A DNA stretch of 64,000 nucleotides, taken from Copromyces sp. CBS 386.78 (taxonomy: Eukaryota > Ascomycota > Sordariomycetes > Sordariales > Sordariaceae). Under the pieces are notes generated by a model. It saw only the letters and a program-made list of their open reading frames with translations. It was not told the DNA's origin and made no database searches. The stretch covers positions 434,001 through 498,000 of the forward strand of contig MU839098.1 in assembly GCA_030685235.1 (NCBI GenBank), in the 5' to 3' direction. The translations under genes and the position numbers were made by a program. Shown piece after piece: positions 33,989 to 45,275 of the stretch (position 1 is the stretch's first letter; every line of letters starts with the position of its first letter).

Positions 33989-36287
33989 ATGAGCGATATC
34001 AAGTCCTTGAAAGACCTCCACCCGAGGAACCACCTCCCGGACACCGACAATGTGGCTGGCCATGTTCTGTGTGAGCGCTGCTCTCGCATCCGCGACAAGT
34101 CTGCCATGCTCAAAGTCATCCGCGGCCATGATCACGATACGGAGGTGTTCTTCCACAGCCAGAATTTACGCCAACTCTTTGAGTCTAGTGTTGCGGGATG
34201 TCATCTTTGTGCGATTATGTGTCAAAACATTGATCTCGGACGGGTTGAAGGCCGAGCAGATGGTGGCATTATCGCCAAATGCTGGAGTATGCCTCTTCCA
34301 TCCGCTCCTTCCAAAGTCTCTTGGATCTCACTCCGGCAATTGAACCAAGATGGACAGGCAATAATTGGCACAGAAAGCGACTATTCTCGTATGGAGCGAT
34401 TACTGGCGGGTCATGATTATGATACGTTGACTTATCCACACGACATAGGCCAGGCGTTGATTAGTGAAATTGATGGTACCAGACACCCCCCGCGTCCTTT
34501 GATTATTCCCCTGGTTTTGTTGAGATCCATAACTGATTAGATGCGGTACGAAACCAGATCAGGACATTCTCTTCTCTCGCCCGACGACGAGCTCTGGGCG
34601 GCTTCTACCAACATCAACTGGCTCGCCCGAAATGATAGGTGTGGTGAGATCCTGGCTGCATCAATGCCTTCATCATCACCCTCAATGCTGTCCTTTGAAT
34701 TCCCCAGCGGCGGGCTCAGATCGTGGTAGCATGAGACTGCCCACCCGACTCATTGACATTGGGCAAGCGCCCGGATCTTTAAGGCCTCGTCTTGTGCTCC
34801 CTTCTACTTCAACAGCCTTAACAAAGATTGACTATCTTACCCTTAGCCACGCATGGTCGGTAACCGTTAATGAATCTCACTTGAGGCTTTCAACGAACAA
34901 CATCCAAGATCTCCAAGTCGCTATACCACTTGAAGAATTGTCCCAAACCTTCAGGGATGCAATGCAAGTCACCCAACAACTTGGTTACAGGTACATATGG
35001 ATTGATTCTCTCTGTATCATTCAGGACTCGACTGAAGACTGGGAGAAAGAGTCAACCACTATGTGCCATGTCTATGGGAACTCCATTCTTACTATCGCAG
35101 CTTTGGGGATGGACGGGCTGGATGGCTGTTTTAGACGCAGGAACCCTGTTCTGGTTACCCCGTGCTATTTAGGTGAGCTCCAGAAAGGCATATACGCCTA
35201 TCCGACTGTCCACGACAACCGTGTGCGCCTTATGGAATCTCTCACGGAAGAAGGGGCGCGCCTTCCATCACGTGGCTGGTTCGTCCAGGAGAGGCTTCTC
35301 TCACCCCGGACTCTTTTCATGGGCGCTCCCGAGCTCTACTGGGAATGCTCAAGCGAGACCCGGTGTGAAAGCGTTCCCATGTTCAATGGGCCCATGGCCA
35401 TTCTTGGCCACTCCTGGCTTTTCCAAGAGAAAGTTAGATTTCACACGCTTTGCCGCTCATCTCTCAACAATGTAACAATTGCCCCGAGAGGCAACGACAC
35501 TAAAACCGACTTGTTATACCACTGGGCGGAAATACTAAGGGCCTATTCCGCAAGTCACCTAACCTACAAGAAGGACCGACTTGTAGCCTTTTCAGGCATT
35601 ATCGAGGCTATTCAAAAGGGAACCGGTTGGACACCTGTTGCTGGAACTTGGAAGGAGCTCTGGCCTTTAGATTTGTTGTGGTTCTTCCCTGAGTCGGATG
35701 AATCTCGGAGAGTGCCCAGCGGACTACAGACCCCTTCATGGTCATGGCTTACAATCGAAGGGCCAAAGAGCTTCCCAGCTATCAGGGTTACTTCCTGGCT
35801 AAACTACCGTCTAGCACACGTTATCGACTCAACAACACCACAGCCCATTACCATGAGCAAGCATCATCATCATATAGAAGAAGTAGAGAAGGAAACTACG
35901 ATTACATTAAAGGGTTACGTGAGAAGGGCAGCGTGGGTTGATGGTAGGATCAAGGAAAAAGTACCTTTCCATTCGGGCGGATCAATACATTATAGCGAGA
36001 CCACTTCTTCTTCACCCTTATTATATTGGGACAATCCGCCCGCAGATGGGGACGATTTTCTCTTCCTGCTGGTCATGTCCTACCAAAACCGGTCTCTCCC
36101 GCACAGTAGTAACGCTCATTACTATGGGTTGATTTTGACCCTCGCGCACTGCAGGAAAAACGACGGAAAAACAGGCGATCATTACAGACGAGTAGGCATG
36201 TTTAAGGAAAGATTTGGTACGCCGCAAAATGAAGGAGGTACAGGGTTTGATGAAGGGGCACAGGAAGAAGTCGTGACCATTTGTTGA
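33989..36287 (+). CDS. HET-domain (heterokaryon incompatibility type) protein
   Basis: Two exons, 33989..34475 and 34558..36287, give 738 residues. The N-terminal part has CERC (Cys 28/31) and GCHLC (Cys 71/74), the paired cysteines that often precede HET domains. The intron, donor GTACCA and acceptor ACCAG, was chosen because it alone restores the usual linker TGSPEMIGVVRSWLHQCLHH...C before LPTRLIDIG. The HET domain spans ~255-405: IDYLTLSHAWS, TFRDAMQVTQQLGYRYIWID, SLCIIQDSTEDWEKES, NSILTIAALG, then SRGWFVQERLLSPR and the region after ELYWEC. HET proteins trigger cell death on fusion of unlike fungal individuals or otherwise act in self/non-self recognition. A partner (for example a NLR or SNARE-type locus) is not visible here. 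Complete, with no premature stops or RIP-like decay in the domain. Confidence 0.88.
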
Positions 36288-36736
36288 CTGGATTGGTTAG
36301 ATCAACAAGGCTTGATGATCTAGTTGTTGTCCTTCTCTAGAAAAAAAAGAAGAAAATAAAAATAAGTTTTTTTACTACTGATAACAAGTTTGGGATTCGT
36401 GTCAAAGGAGTGGCTGATTCTGTTCCAGGTTGTACGTGCGGTGCTAATGCTTATCCTGACAAATGGTGATGCGGATCAGGTACTCAGCCCTGAGCGAATG
36501 TGAAAGTACAAAGATGGCAAGTGCTCTCCTTCGAGACTTCCTTCCACGGACACTGGGCGATTTTGAGATACCCGCGCGCACAAAAAGCTTTTCAACCTCC
36601 AATTAACCCTCTTTCCTCTTTTCACTATCGTATACGTTCACGATATCTGAGGGGTATTGCTACTAAGGTACCCTAACCATTCTTTTTTGCAACTTCCAGC
36701 AACGAATGTCGGCACACACACGGCATCTTCAACACC
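36288..36736. other. Intergenic: HET 3' flank and promoter of the PIP-box gene
   Basis: AT-rich just after the HET stop codon. An ATG at 36706 in another frame opens a 94-codon frame that overlaps the next gene's start; it may act as an upstream start. No separate gene. Confidence 0.5.
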
Positions 36737-38101
36737 ATGTCAACAATTCTGCGCTCCAAAACCGCCCCAAACACAATCGCAATGGGACCACCACCCCAAA
36801 AGCGCCGACCGAAAGAGCCCTTGCCCAATGGCCACCAGCGGCAGCAGCGTACTTCTTCCAAGCTAGCCAGCAACACTGTGGCCGACGAAGCTTCATCCTC
36901 GTGCTCTTCTGCTCCTCAGCCAAAGCCAGCTCAATCCTTCAAGGAGCGCCTCTTTGCTCGCCCCAAAAAAAAACGAGAGCTGACGCCTGAGCCCGCAAAG
37001 ATCGAGCTTCACTCCCGGCCCCAAACCACCATTGCCCCCTTCTTCAAGAAAATCCAAGCCGCATTCGGAGACGAAACCCAACGTCCGAAGCAGACACAGA
37101 GGCAAAAACAACAGGCAAAGGAACAAGAAGCTGCCCATGTTCCTACCCTTCCTCTCAAACGCCAGCCAACAGTCCAAACCCGCAAGAGAAAACGCGACCC
37201 CCCTGTCAAGGAAGATACCCTCTCCTCCGAAACCGAAGAAATGCTCAACGAGCTGCGAGGTACGTAATCAACCACCCTACACCCCTTCGCCAAATCTAAA
37301 CAAAAAAAACATTAACACTCCCCCTTGATCAACAGCCCACTACCTAACAGCCGCCACAACCCTGCACTCGCATGCCCTCACCTCCCTCACCAAAGCGCAT
37401 ACCCTCCTCATCCAGAAACTCGACGACGACATCGTCGCCTCCGACGAAGACTTCCTCCAACACGCCGAGAATCGCGCTCGCAAGCTCTCGCAGCCGCTAT
37501 CCGACTTCGCCATCCGCTCCGATCAGCGCGGGAGTGATGGCGTGTTGAGAATCGAGAAGCATCCGGTCAGGGATTTGGTGAAGGGGGTTGAGAAGAAGTT
37601 AGGGGAGGCGGAGACGGAGATGGAGGGGTTGTGGAGGGAGTGGGTGGAGAGTGAGGAAGGATTGGAGAGGGTTTGGGAGGAGGTTTGGGGGGAGGTTGAG
37701 GGGGTGGGGAAGGGAAAGAAAGCGAAGAACGCGGAGGATGACAAGGGAAAGGTAGCCGGAAGGGAAGTTGAGGGTGATGCGGGTGAGGAAGGGGAGGGCG
37801 AAGATCTTTTTGGGGCAAACGGTGAGGCTGGAATGGAAACGGAGGCTGAGAAGCTCGATGGGCAGGATGTGTTAGCCAAGTATGAGGAGGCTATTCAGGA
37901 GGAGATTGAGAAGGCTGAGGAAGAAGTGACGGAGTTGACGAACTTGACGTATCAGATGATGAAGGATCTTGAGAAGGTAAGTTACCTGTGCTTTCTCCAA
38001 CATTCACTCTGTGATAGATGCTAACATGCTTGCTTCAGGACTACCGGAAGGCGATCATCCCGGATTTGCATATCTTCTACACCTCACTTGAGGATGTATG
38101 A
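36737..38101 (+). CDS. Nuclear coiled-coil protein with PCNA-interacting (PIP) box
   Basis: Three exons, 36737..37259, 37336..37976 and 38039..38101, give 408 residues. Introns are GTACGT/CAACAG and GTAAGT/CTTCAG. The first ~170 residues are basic and disordered, with several nuclear-type signals (PQKRRPK, RPKKKR, RKRKRDPP). Residues 96-103 read QTTIAPFF, which fits the PIP-box consensus QxxIxxFF exactly and is followed by basic KK, as in strong PCNA binders. From ~175 onward the protein is predicted helical: HYLTAATTLHSHALTSLTKA, then a long Glu/Gly/Lys-rich charged coiled coil (EKKLGEAETEMEGLWREW) and a closing helix DYRKAIIPDLHIFYTSLED. I do not recognise the family. A role at replication forks or in chromatin assembly is inference from the PIP box. 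A kinetochore-type coiled coil is an alternative. Confidence 0.78.
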
Positions 38102-39640
38102 ATGGGAGGTGTGCATTTGAGGAGTTTCTGAATGACGAAAGTTAGAGGCGCGGAAGCTTGACGACCTGATCGATACATTTCCTGGGCAGCACTATTTGGG
38201 GATGTTCTGAAGTAGCCAAAGTACATGCGAATTGTTTGACAGATGTGATACGGACGGAATATGATGTCTATTTCAGTGGAGAAATGTCAGTGTCTACGAA
38301 CAAGTCAGTCAATGTTCTTTTTATCAACTCTTTCTCCAGTAGAAAATCTAGATCTGAATGGTCACTCAGCCAGAACCTGAAAGCCCGGCGTGTTCTATCC
38401 GGGTTTTGCAGTGAACTGCTCGACCAATTTCCATACTTTGTGTATGCCATTCAAGAACGAAATCAAAACCTTTCGTCGATCCACAGTCAGCGACAACAGC
38501 GAGCGAGACTTGTAGAACACACCTGACCCTCTTATCCAAAACACCTTTGGACAAGCAAGCAATTAACTCTGTCACGGTCGGGCCAAATGACAATCAATCC
38601 TCCTTGAAAGATCAGGATGGAATTCCATGTTGACCGGTGCTCCTGAAAATAGGCGTCAATCAAAAGGTGGTGTGTGATGTGCGTATTCACCATGACTCTC
38701 CCCCGTCAGAGTCGGAGTCGGGACTTTCCCAACCCCCCGTGACTGGCCCGACGTCAGTCATCCCACAAGATTCCCGTCCCCGACGGGGACTTGACGAGCG
38801 GAGTGTTTAATGTTGACGTTAGCGTTGTCCGGTAGTCTGGATTGTCTGGGCAGACCGACTCTGGGGTATGTAGAGGACGTGGTCCTTGGTCGGCATGTGA
38901 CTTGAGCATGTGATCCCAGCCCCGGGAAAGAGGAGTGGAGACTGGGGGTTCGAGAGTGGGAGTTGATGTCATGCATCCCGGCATTTCCAATGCTTGTGCT
39001 TTTGAGTTCGTTTGTTGTCGGTCTGGGGTAATGGAGTCTAGACCTTGATTGGATTGGCATCGACGGAAACAGGGGAGTGTTGGTGTGTGAGGATGAGGCG
39101 ATTGGGAAGATGTTAACCTTGTAAAAATGCCAAAATCAGTACCACAACAGTATGGACGACATCCAAGGTGATGAGTGGGAAATGAACTTAATTATGACAA
39201 CGGCGATGCCGAAGAATTTCAATGCCAGTTCACAGACACGAGGATAAAGTAAATGATTGTTAAATCTGATGAATTTCGAGGCTCAAGCCTTTCTCAATTT
39301 CTCATTCATATCGAGTCAGCGAGCCCACGAGTGATTCACCCGTAGGTAATAACCATCCATAAAACAATACTGCCGAGATCTTCCTCAAATCGTAACAAGG
39401 AAAGACGACCAAGAAGTAATAAACAAGTACCCAAAACACCAGCTCCATCCAAAACCCAAAAACAAGAAGAACCCAATCTTGTACATAGAGGTGCTCATAT
39501 GCCAAAAGAAAAGAAAAAAGTCATCCATACCATATCCCATGACATGAATGAAACCCGATACCGCCGCTCGCTTTAGTAGTGATGACACAAAAACTCAATG
39601 AAATCAACTCATCTTTGGTGAAAAAGAGAGAGTGAAAGCA
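38102..39640. other. Intergenic between convergent genes
   Basis: 3' flanks of the PIP-box gene and the mitochondrial gene. No coding signal. The last 300 bp are AT-rich. Confidence 0.55.
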
Positions 39641-40627
39641 TTAAGCTTTAGAGGGGCCGCCTTTAGCAGGGCCAAACACATCCTCCACCACACCCTGCCA
39701 CAAGCTCTTGATCATGCCCTGGCTACCAGCCGCGGCCTCCTGCGCCTGAGCCTCCTCGCGCGCAATATCGCGGACGAAGCCCAAGCTGACCCAATCAGCA
39801 CCAGTCCAATTGTCCAAATCGACAACCTCCTGGCTGAGCGAGGCGGGGAGCACCTGGCCGGGGTGGTTGGCAACGACAGAAACAGCGGGCTTGCTAGCCA
39901 TCAGGTCGGCATCACCCTCCGAGGCGATCTCGCCGCGCTCCTCAGGTTTTAGCTCATCAAAGAGTGGCATGCGCACGGTGGGAGGGGGAGGAGTCTTGTT
40001 GTCGGGCAGAAGGGGCACGCGGATGGTGTCGAAGTAGGTGGGCTGGAAGGGGGAAGTAGAAAAGGTGGAGGATTCTGCGGTAGGGTGAAGGTTGGGGAGA
40101 ACGATGGCGTCGATGCCGTTGTTGGAGAAGGAGTGGCCGATGGAGGCGTTGGTAGGGGCCGAGGTGCGGAAGCCTTGCATCAAGGGAACCTTGCGGGCCT
40201 GGTGGGATTTGTTAGTATCATTTGTCATTCACATTTGTGTCTTGCGGTTTTGGTGGTGTGGACGGGAGTGAACGGCACGTTGGTGAGAGCATTGCCCAAA
40301 TTGGGTGCTTATGCTGCAAGGACGGGAAGGATGATAGGAGATAGTGGTCCGAGTGTTTGATAGGTGCCGTCCATGGTGAGGGGATAGAGATCATGCACGT
40401 CTTCGGTGGATGTTATGTAATGGAGGAGGGGCAGAGCTGGAGCTGGAAGAGAAGCAATGACGGAATGAGGGGAGAAACAAAGGGGGAAGGGAACTCACAT
40501 CCAGAGTCTCAGCACCGTTCCTGCTGGCGTTGCTGGTGGCATTGAGAATATGGCTAGGCTTGGCGACAACAGGAGATGTGCTCAAAGACCTGCTTAGTTT
40601 TGAGATGGGAGCCGCGATTCTCGACAT
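39641..40627 (-). CDS. Mitochondrially targeted protein of unknown function
   Basis: Two exons on the minus strand, 40627..40499 and 40198..39641, give 228 residues. The intron is long for the region (300 nt), with a GTGAGT donor, a TACTAAC branch site and a CACCAG acceptor. The first ~25 residues (MSRIAAPISKLSRSLSTSPV) are basic and hydroxylated without acids, a clear mitochondrial presequence with a likely RSLST processing region. The rest is soluble: GFRTSAPTNASIGHSFSNNG, a Pro-rich stretch VPLLPDNKTPPPPTVRMPLF, and a C-terminal part LDNWTGADWVSLGFVRDIAR followed by an Ala/Glu/Gln helix and VVEDVFGPAKGGPSKA. No membrane span or cofactor motif. I do not recognise the family; it looks like a fungus-specific matrix protein. 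A short GTT repeat lies just upstream of the start. Confidence 0.8.
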
Positions 40628-43600
40628 GATTATGTTGTTGTTGTTGTTGTTGTTGTGATTGTTGATGTGTTGGTTGTGTGGTTTTGATGTGTATATGAAG
40701 GATTTCCTGATTCGGATAGCTGTGTTGAGTGCTTCACTGAGTGACTGGTTGATGTCGAAGTGGTTCGAGGATTGATGATATGAAACAGATATAGGAGACA
40801 GAAACGGAGGATAAGTTTGGAGAAAAGAGATGGCTGGTATTTAAATCCAGAGTTGTACAAGGGAGCTGACGAGATGTTGAGGATGCTGGGGACTGAAGCT
40901 GGGGGAGAAGCGGTCGATATAAAAGTCGAGGCCGGGAACGGACCTCCGGACCCCGGCCTCGCTCGAGAGATCTGAAGCCAATCTGAGGACTTGCATGGGG
41001 GGGTACAAGAAAGAAGGAAAAGAGGGGACAGGGGGAGCTTGGAGCATGCAATGGGGATTCAACTCGATCTGCACTGCATGGAGTGCCGTGGGGAGTTCAC
41101 AGATTGACTTGGAGACGACTGCCGTTCGACAACAAACCGGCACATCCAATCCCATTTGCATCCCCATACAGCACTAATGCCACTCTCTTGCAATTGGATG
41201 TCTCTTGTGGTGATGGACTGTCCAAAGCCCCAAAGTCCCCAGAGTCTGGAGTACGGACCCCTCTTTCTGGCCTGGGGACATGGTCTCGATGGTTGGTTTG
41301 ATTGGCACCATCTCCAGCTTGGAGACGTTGGAAGTGGCATGTTTCCATCTTGATGCAGATAATGGTTTGCAGGTTCAGCATCTTGCAGCATCCCGAGATG
41401 AAAAAAAAGGTCAAAGCTAGGGGGGTTCGTAAAAAGGTTCACTAACAAACAGTCGGTACTGGCCGGCTAGTCGTACAGTATTCCGCTGTATGAGCCGATG
41501 ACGACGTAGACGCGAGAGTGAAATCCCGAGTTATGCTCTGACTGCACAGCTTTGTGTTCCCACGGGCTTCCGTTCTCCTCTGCCCCGAGTTTCACAGGCG
41601 TGTTGCCGCTGGACTGACTGATCAAAGCGGATATTCAGCAGTGATGAACACGCACAATTACCATTAGAACTAACCCCAGGTTTCGAAGCCGGAGAGATGG
41701 GGTTTGGTATGGAGCTGGTAATGGAGCAGCAATGGAGTTCGCGGTGTCGCTGGCTTCGGCCTGCGTTAAGCCAAGCATCCCGAAACTAACCCACCCTTTC
41801 CCCAAGTCACAAGATCTCAATGATCCAAGAAGTGAGATTCGCACTTGCCAGCCAGTCGCCTGCCGAGCTTGGCGGGCTGCCTGTTCCTGAGACAGTGGAG
41901 AATTCTTTGGGGAAAGCACGACGGCCCCGGACAAGCTTCGACAGGGGCTGGCCCAGTTGCTCAACAAGAGGAAGCTTGGGCCATCAGGGTTCCATTCCGA
42001 TTTCCGGCAACTTTTACGGCACGGTGTCTTGTCTTAACGCTACAACAACCAGTCCCCTGGTTTGCGCAGCCGCAACGGAATGCAGTGCTTCCCAAGACCA
42101 CAAGCGAAAGCAAAGCAATTCAACACCACAGACCATTAGATCCCAGGACCAGGAATGATCCGGTTAGCTGGTCAACAACTTTTCGCAACACGTGGGCAAT
42201 CCGTGAATCCCATCTCATCTGTCACTCTGTCACTGGTGCGCTTGATGCGCTAGGTACTGACAGTGACTGGGTACGAGGGGTACGTACACACATTATCACA
42301 GCTTAACGGATGGCCCGGCTGAGCTATCGAGGGATCGCGAATGCGAGTTTCTCCATGTTCTGTGTACTGTATTTCGAGGCGGTAAGCTGTGCAGTTGATC
42401 TATTCTTTTTCTAGGGGCTACAATGGTAGATGGTCTTGCTGGAGACAGACCAGTTCCAGTTGGGACAAGCGAGTTGCTTGCTGATCTCTGATGTTACAAT
42501 GGGAATACCCTCACTTCAGAGTCATAGCCTCAATCGGAGGCAACATCTTGGAATCTCGATATTCCAAATCTTGCAAGAACCCAGAAACATTCCAAATAAA
42601 CTTTTTGGTTCAATCTGATAACGCAGAGCCATCGACGACTTGCCTATCAGAGTTTAAGCCAGTCGAAGGAAGCCCCTTGGAATCAACTTTATTTTGTTCC
42701 ATGCAGGTAAGCCGTGCGTCAAAGATCACGGAATCCCATCAGCATCATCACTTTGCCCACTTGTTGCCTTTTGAACCACCATTTTTCACTTTGATTTGTA
42801 TCTTTGAAACTCTCCTAGAGGTCGTTTGCTTCTTTCGAGCCCGGCGCTCCCTTATCAATTCTTATAGCCACTTATATATCGGGAACTTTTGTACGCACAT
42901 CACAGCCTCGTTTCGGACCGCGCCTTGTCTGATACGGTACGGACGAAAAGGGATATCGCATCCTTAACACTAGGACCTTTCAGAGTTGTTTGTCCCTGAC
43001 ATACGGTTCAACACATCGGCCACGGCCGTCCGCGGAACTCCCGGCTCGCCTGCCACATGTATCCTGATGGCACCCACTTCAACAGAACCACCAGTCACCT
43101 TGAAACCTTTCGCTATCCTTTTGGACATGAACTTTTCTCAAAGCGGACACAAAACAACCCAAAGGGAAATACAAGCAGGTGCGAATCTCTGTCATGTTTT
43201 TAATGCCATTGGCCCTTACTCAAGACGACCAGGCGTCAGAATACCTACCAACAGAGCGGATGAGGCTATCCATCTGTGGAGTACCTGTCAACCTGTCACG
43301 TTTGACAGTTCCACTAACAACCGCTTCGGTCCTTGCCGTGGACCCGTGGTTCCAACCTATGGAACCAGGGACCACCGGCACTTGATGGCGGATCTATTTA
43401 CATCGGCTTTGTATCCTCGCTCGGTTGTCGGACCATCGACTCAAAAGGTCAGCGAGACATCCTCGGATATTGACGTCAATTATCGTCCGTGGGAGCCGCG
43501 TTGCGGAGCTATTAGGCCATTGACGTCGAGAAGGGCATCGTCCTGTCTGACATGCCGCTTTGGAGACAATACATTGGATATGGTCAGCCTCCATGGCAAA

Positions 43601-44239
43601 CATCATCCGTCACGTATAGAGACGCGAATGCTTGAGGAGACACTAGACTGTACCATAGAGACTTTGATGCTGGATTTATATGAAACTTCCCGGCAATCAA
43701 TTCACTTAACAAGCTTTCATCGAATATCAGTGGCACTCTTGGCATCTTCCTCCACAGAATCAACCTAACCTACCTTCACGACTCGGCCGACACTCGGCGT
43801 TTACCGAAACATTCGTAACGTTCTGTCCGTGATAGCGGTACGGACTTCGCTTCACCTTCTCCTCCACAACCCCCGGAACCCCCGGAAGCGACACAAATAT
43901 CATAATCGTGCCAAAACCGCTCTTCTGCCTCACGAGACAAACATCGCCGGGATGATTGGAGGCGGAGAAATCGGTGGGATTATGGACACTGAAGAGGCAG
44001 TGAAGCGTCAAGTGACCATATCATGGGACAATATAGTATTATTCCATGATGATCAGCATATAGACTGTGGAGTAAAACTTGACCTCGATGAGGGAGTCTG
44101 GGGGTGTAATATCATGATATCAACGATATCAATTAACCCCAACGGCTAAAGCGATAGATTGTTCGCGGAGACTCGAGGGGTCGAAATTAAATATTTATCA
44201 GGGACTCCAACAAATGGGTTGTATAAGAACAACCAACTT
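40628..44239. other. 3.6-kb gene-poor stretch
   Basis: Promoter of the mitochondrial gene at the left. Several open frames of 100-260 codons occur on the plus strand (for example 42491-42967 and 42986-43768), but none shows a domain, a consistent splice pattern or coding composition. I leave them out. No transposon features seen. Confidence 0.45.
40634..40656. repeat. Short GTT microsatellite in 5' leader
   Basis: About 7.7 GTT units, seven bases upstream of the start codon of the minus-strand mitochondrial gene. The leader RNA would read AAC repeats directly before the ATG. Confidence 0.85.
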
Positions 44240-44831
44240 ATGTGCCACATTGGCATCCATCACTTTTTAACTTTGTCACACAATTGCCGGAAGATATTCG
44301 AGTGAACGGCAGAGGAGGGAAATATTAGCTTGACGATATTCCATCAGCGCAATAAGAGAACTTCGTGATCCTATTTGGAAACGCATAGAAGCTACCTTGA
44401 AGTAAGCTTCGAGAGGTGTTTGCCCGCTTGGAAAGCTGCGTTCATCCAATCACCGAGAGATGAGGACAGACGACATATGTGAAAGAGAAAGCGTATTGAC
44501 TGGAGAGAAATTTCTTCAACTACTGAATCGTGTGATGAATCATCGTTGCCAGACGAAGAGTGTGTTAAAGTTGAAGATATTGCTCAATGGCTTCAAAGTC
44601 ATGGTGGTTTGAGCGAGCATGATACACTTCCCATCGACAAAGACCTTCGCCCCGAGTTAGAAGATAGACGAAAATATCATGTTAGCCGAGCTGCTGAACA
44701 TCATCCGTGTAAGTTGGCGTCTAGTATACTCACAGCCGATTTCATTGTTGCCGCCCCCTTGCAGGAGAGATGAGTCTTGGTCTATTTCTCAGGCACAGTT
44801 GGATACCTTGGCCAAAGCTAGTGCTATGTAG
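44240..44831 (+). CDS. Small four-exon gene of unknown function, AT-rich; 5' end uncertain
   Basis: Exons 44240..44301, 44348..44401, 44488..44706 and 44765..44831 join into 133 codons ending in TAG. Each reading frame alone is short and hits stops, which hides the gene. The joined product reads smoothly: CRKIFDAIRELRDPIWKRIE, then KKRIDWREISSTTESCDESS, VKVEDIAQWLQSHGGLSEHD, DLRPELEDRRKYHVSRAAEH and SWSISQAQLDTLAKASAM. It is charged, helical-looking and has no signal peptide. The second donor (GTAAGC) and last acceptor (TTGCAG) are strong. The first intron is only 46 nt. The third donor could be GTGTAA or GTAAGT two bases later. Further exons upstream (43.8-44.15 kb holds another open stretch) are possible. 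I do not recognise the family. Confidence 0.5.
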
Positions 44832-45275
44832 AAGGCACATGGGTGTGTTTGGCATGATCCGAAAACCCTACCCCAGTTCCTGTTCTTTTCAGTTACACTT
44901 AAAACCCATTGATTAACCTAACTACCTAAACTACCAAATTTGTAAAAGAAGCCCCGCTGTTGCTTGCTTCCCTCTTTCTTTCCTTCGTTCCTTTGCCGTG
45001 CGGACCTCTGGTGGTATCGTTGATTCTTGTCATCCATCACTTTCGTACCGTCTCTCTTCGGCCGTTTCCATACTACTCCAACCGACTATTCGTTCCTTGG
45101 TCCCTAGGCAGGAAAGTGTAGCCTTTTCCCTATCCAGAACGATAGTCCGGATAGCCAACCTTTCACAACACTCTTGCTACGTATATTTCCTATATCTCCC
45201 TTATCTCCCCCTGAACCTTTCCGACCTGCTGCGCTTTCCCAACCTGTCCACCCCGCTCGTCGTCGAGTTCTGCTC
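44832..45275. other. Intergenic between convergent small gene and RAE1
   Basis: 3' flanks, T/C-rich near the RAE1 stop codon. Nothing else seen. Confidence 0.55.

Noticed and set aside
42986..43768. 260-codon plus-strand frame
   Set aside because: Composition is not protein-like, no recognisable motif, starts and ends without signals; kept only as a note in the gene-poor stretch.
44281..44500. RIP-inactivated relic suggested by several stops (TAG, TAA, TGA) in single frames
   Set aside because: The stops disappear when canonical introns are removed, so a spliced gene explains the region better than decay.
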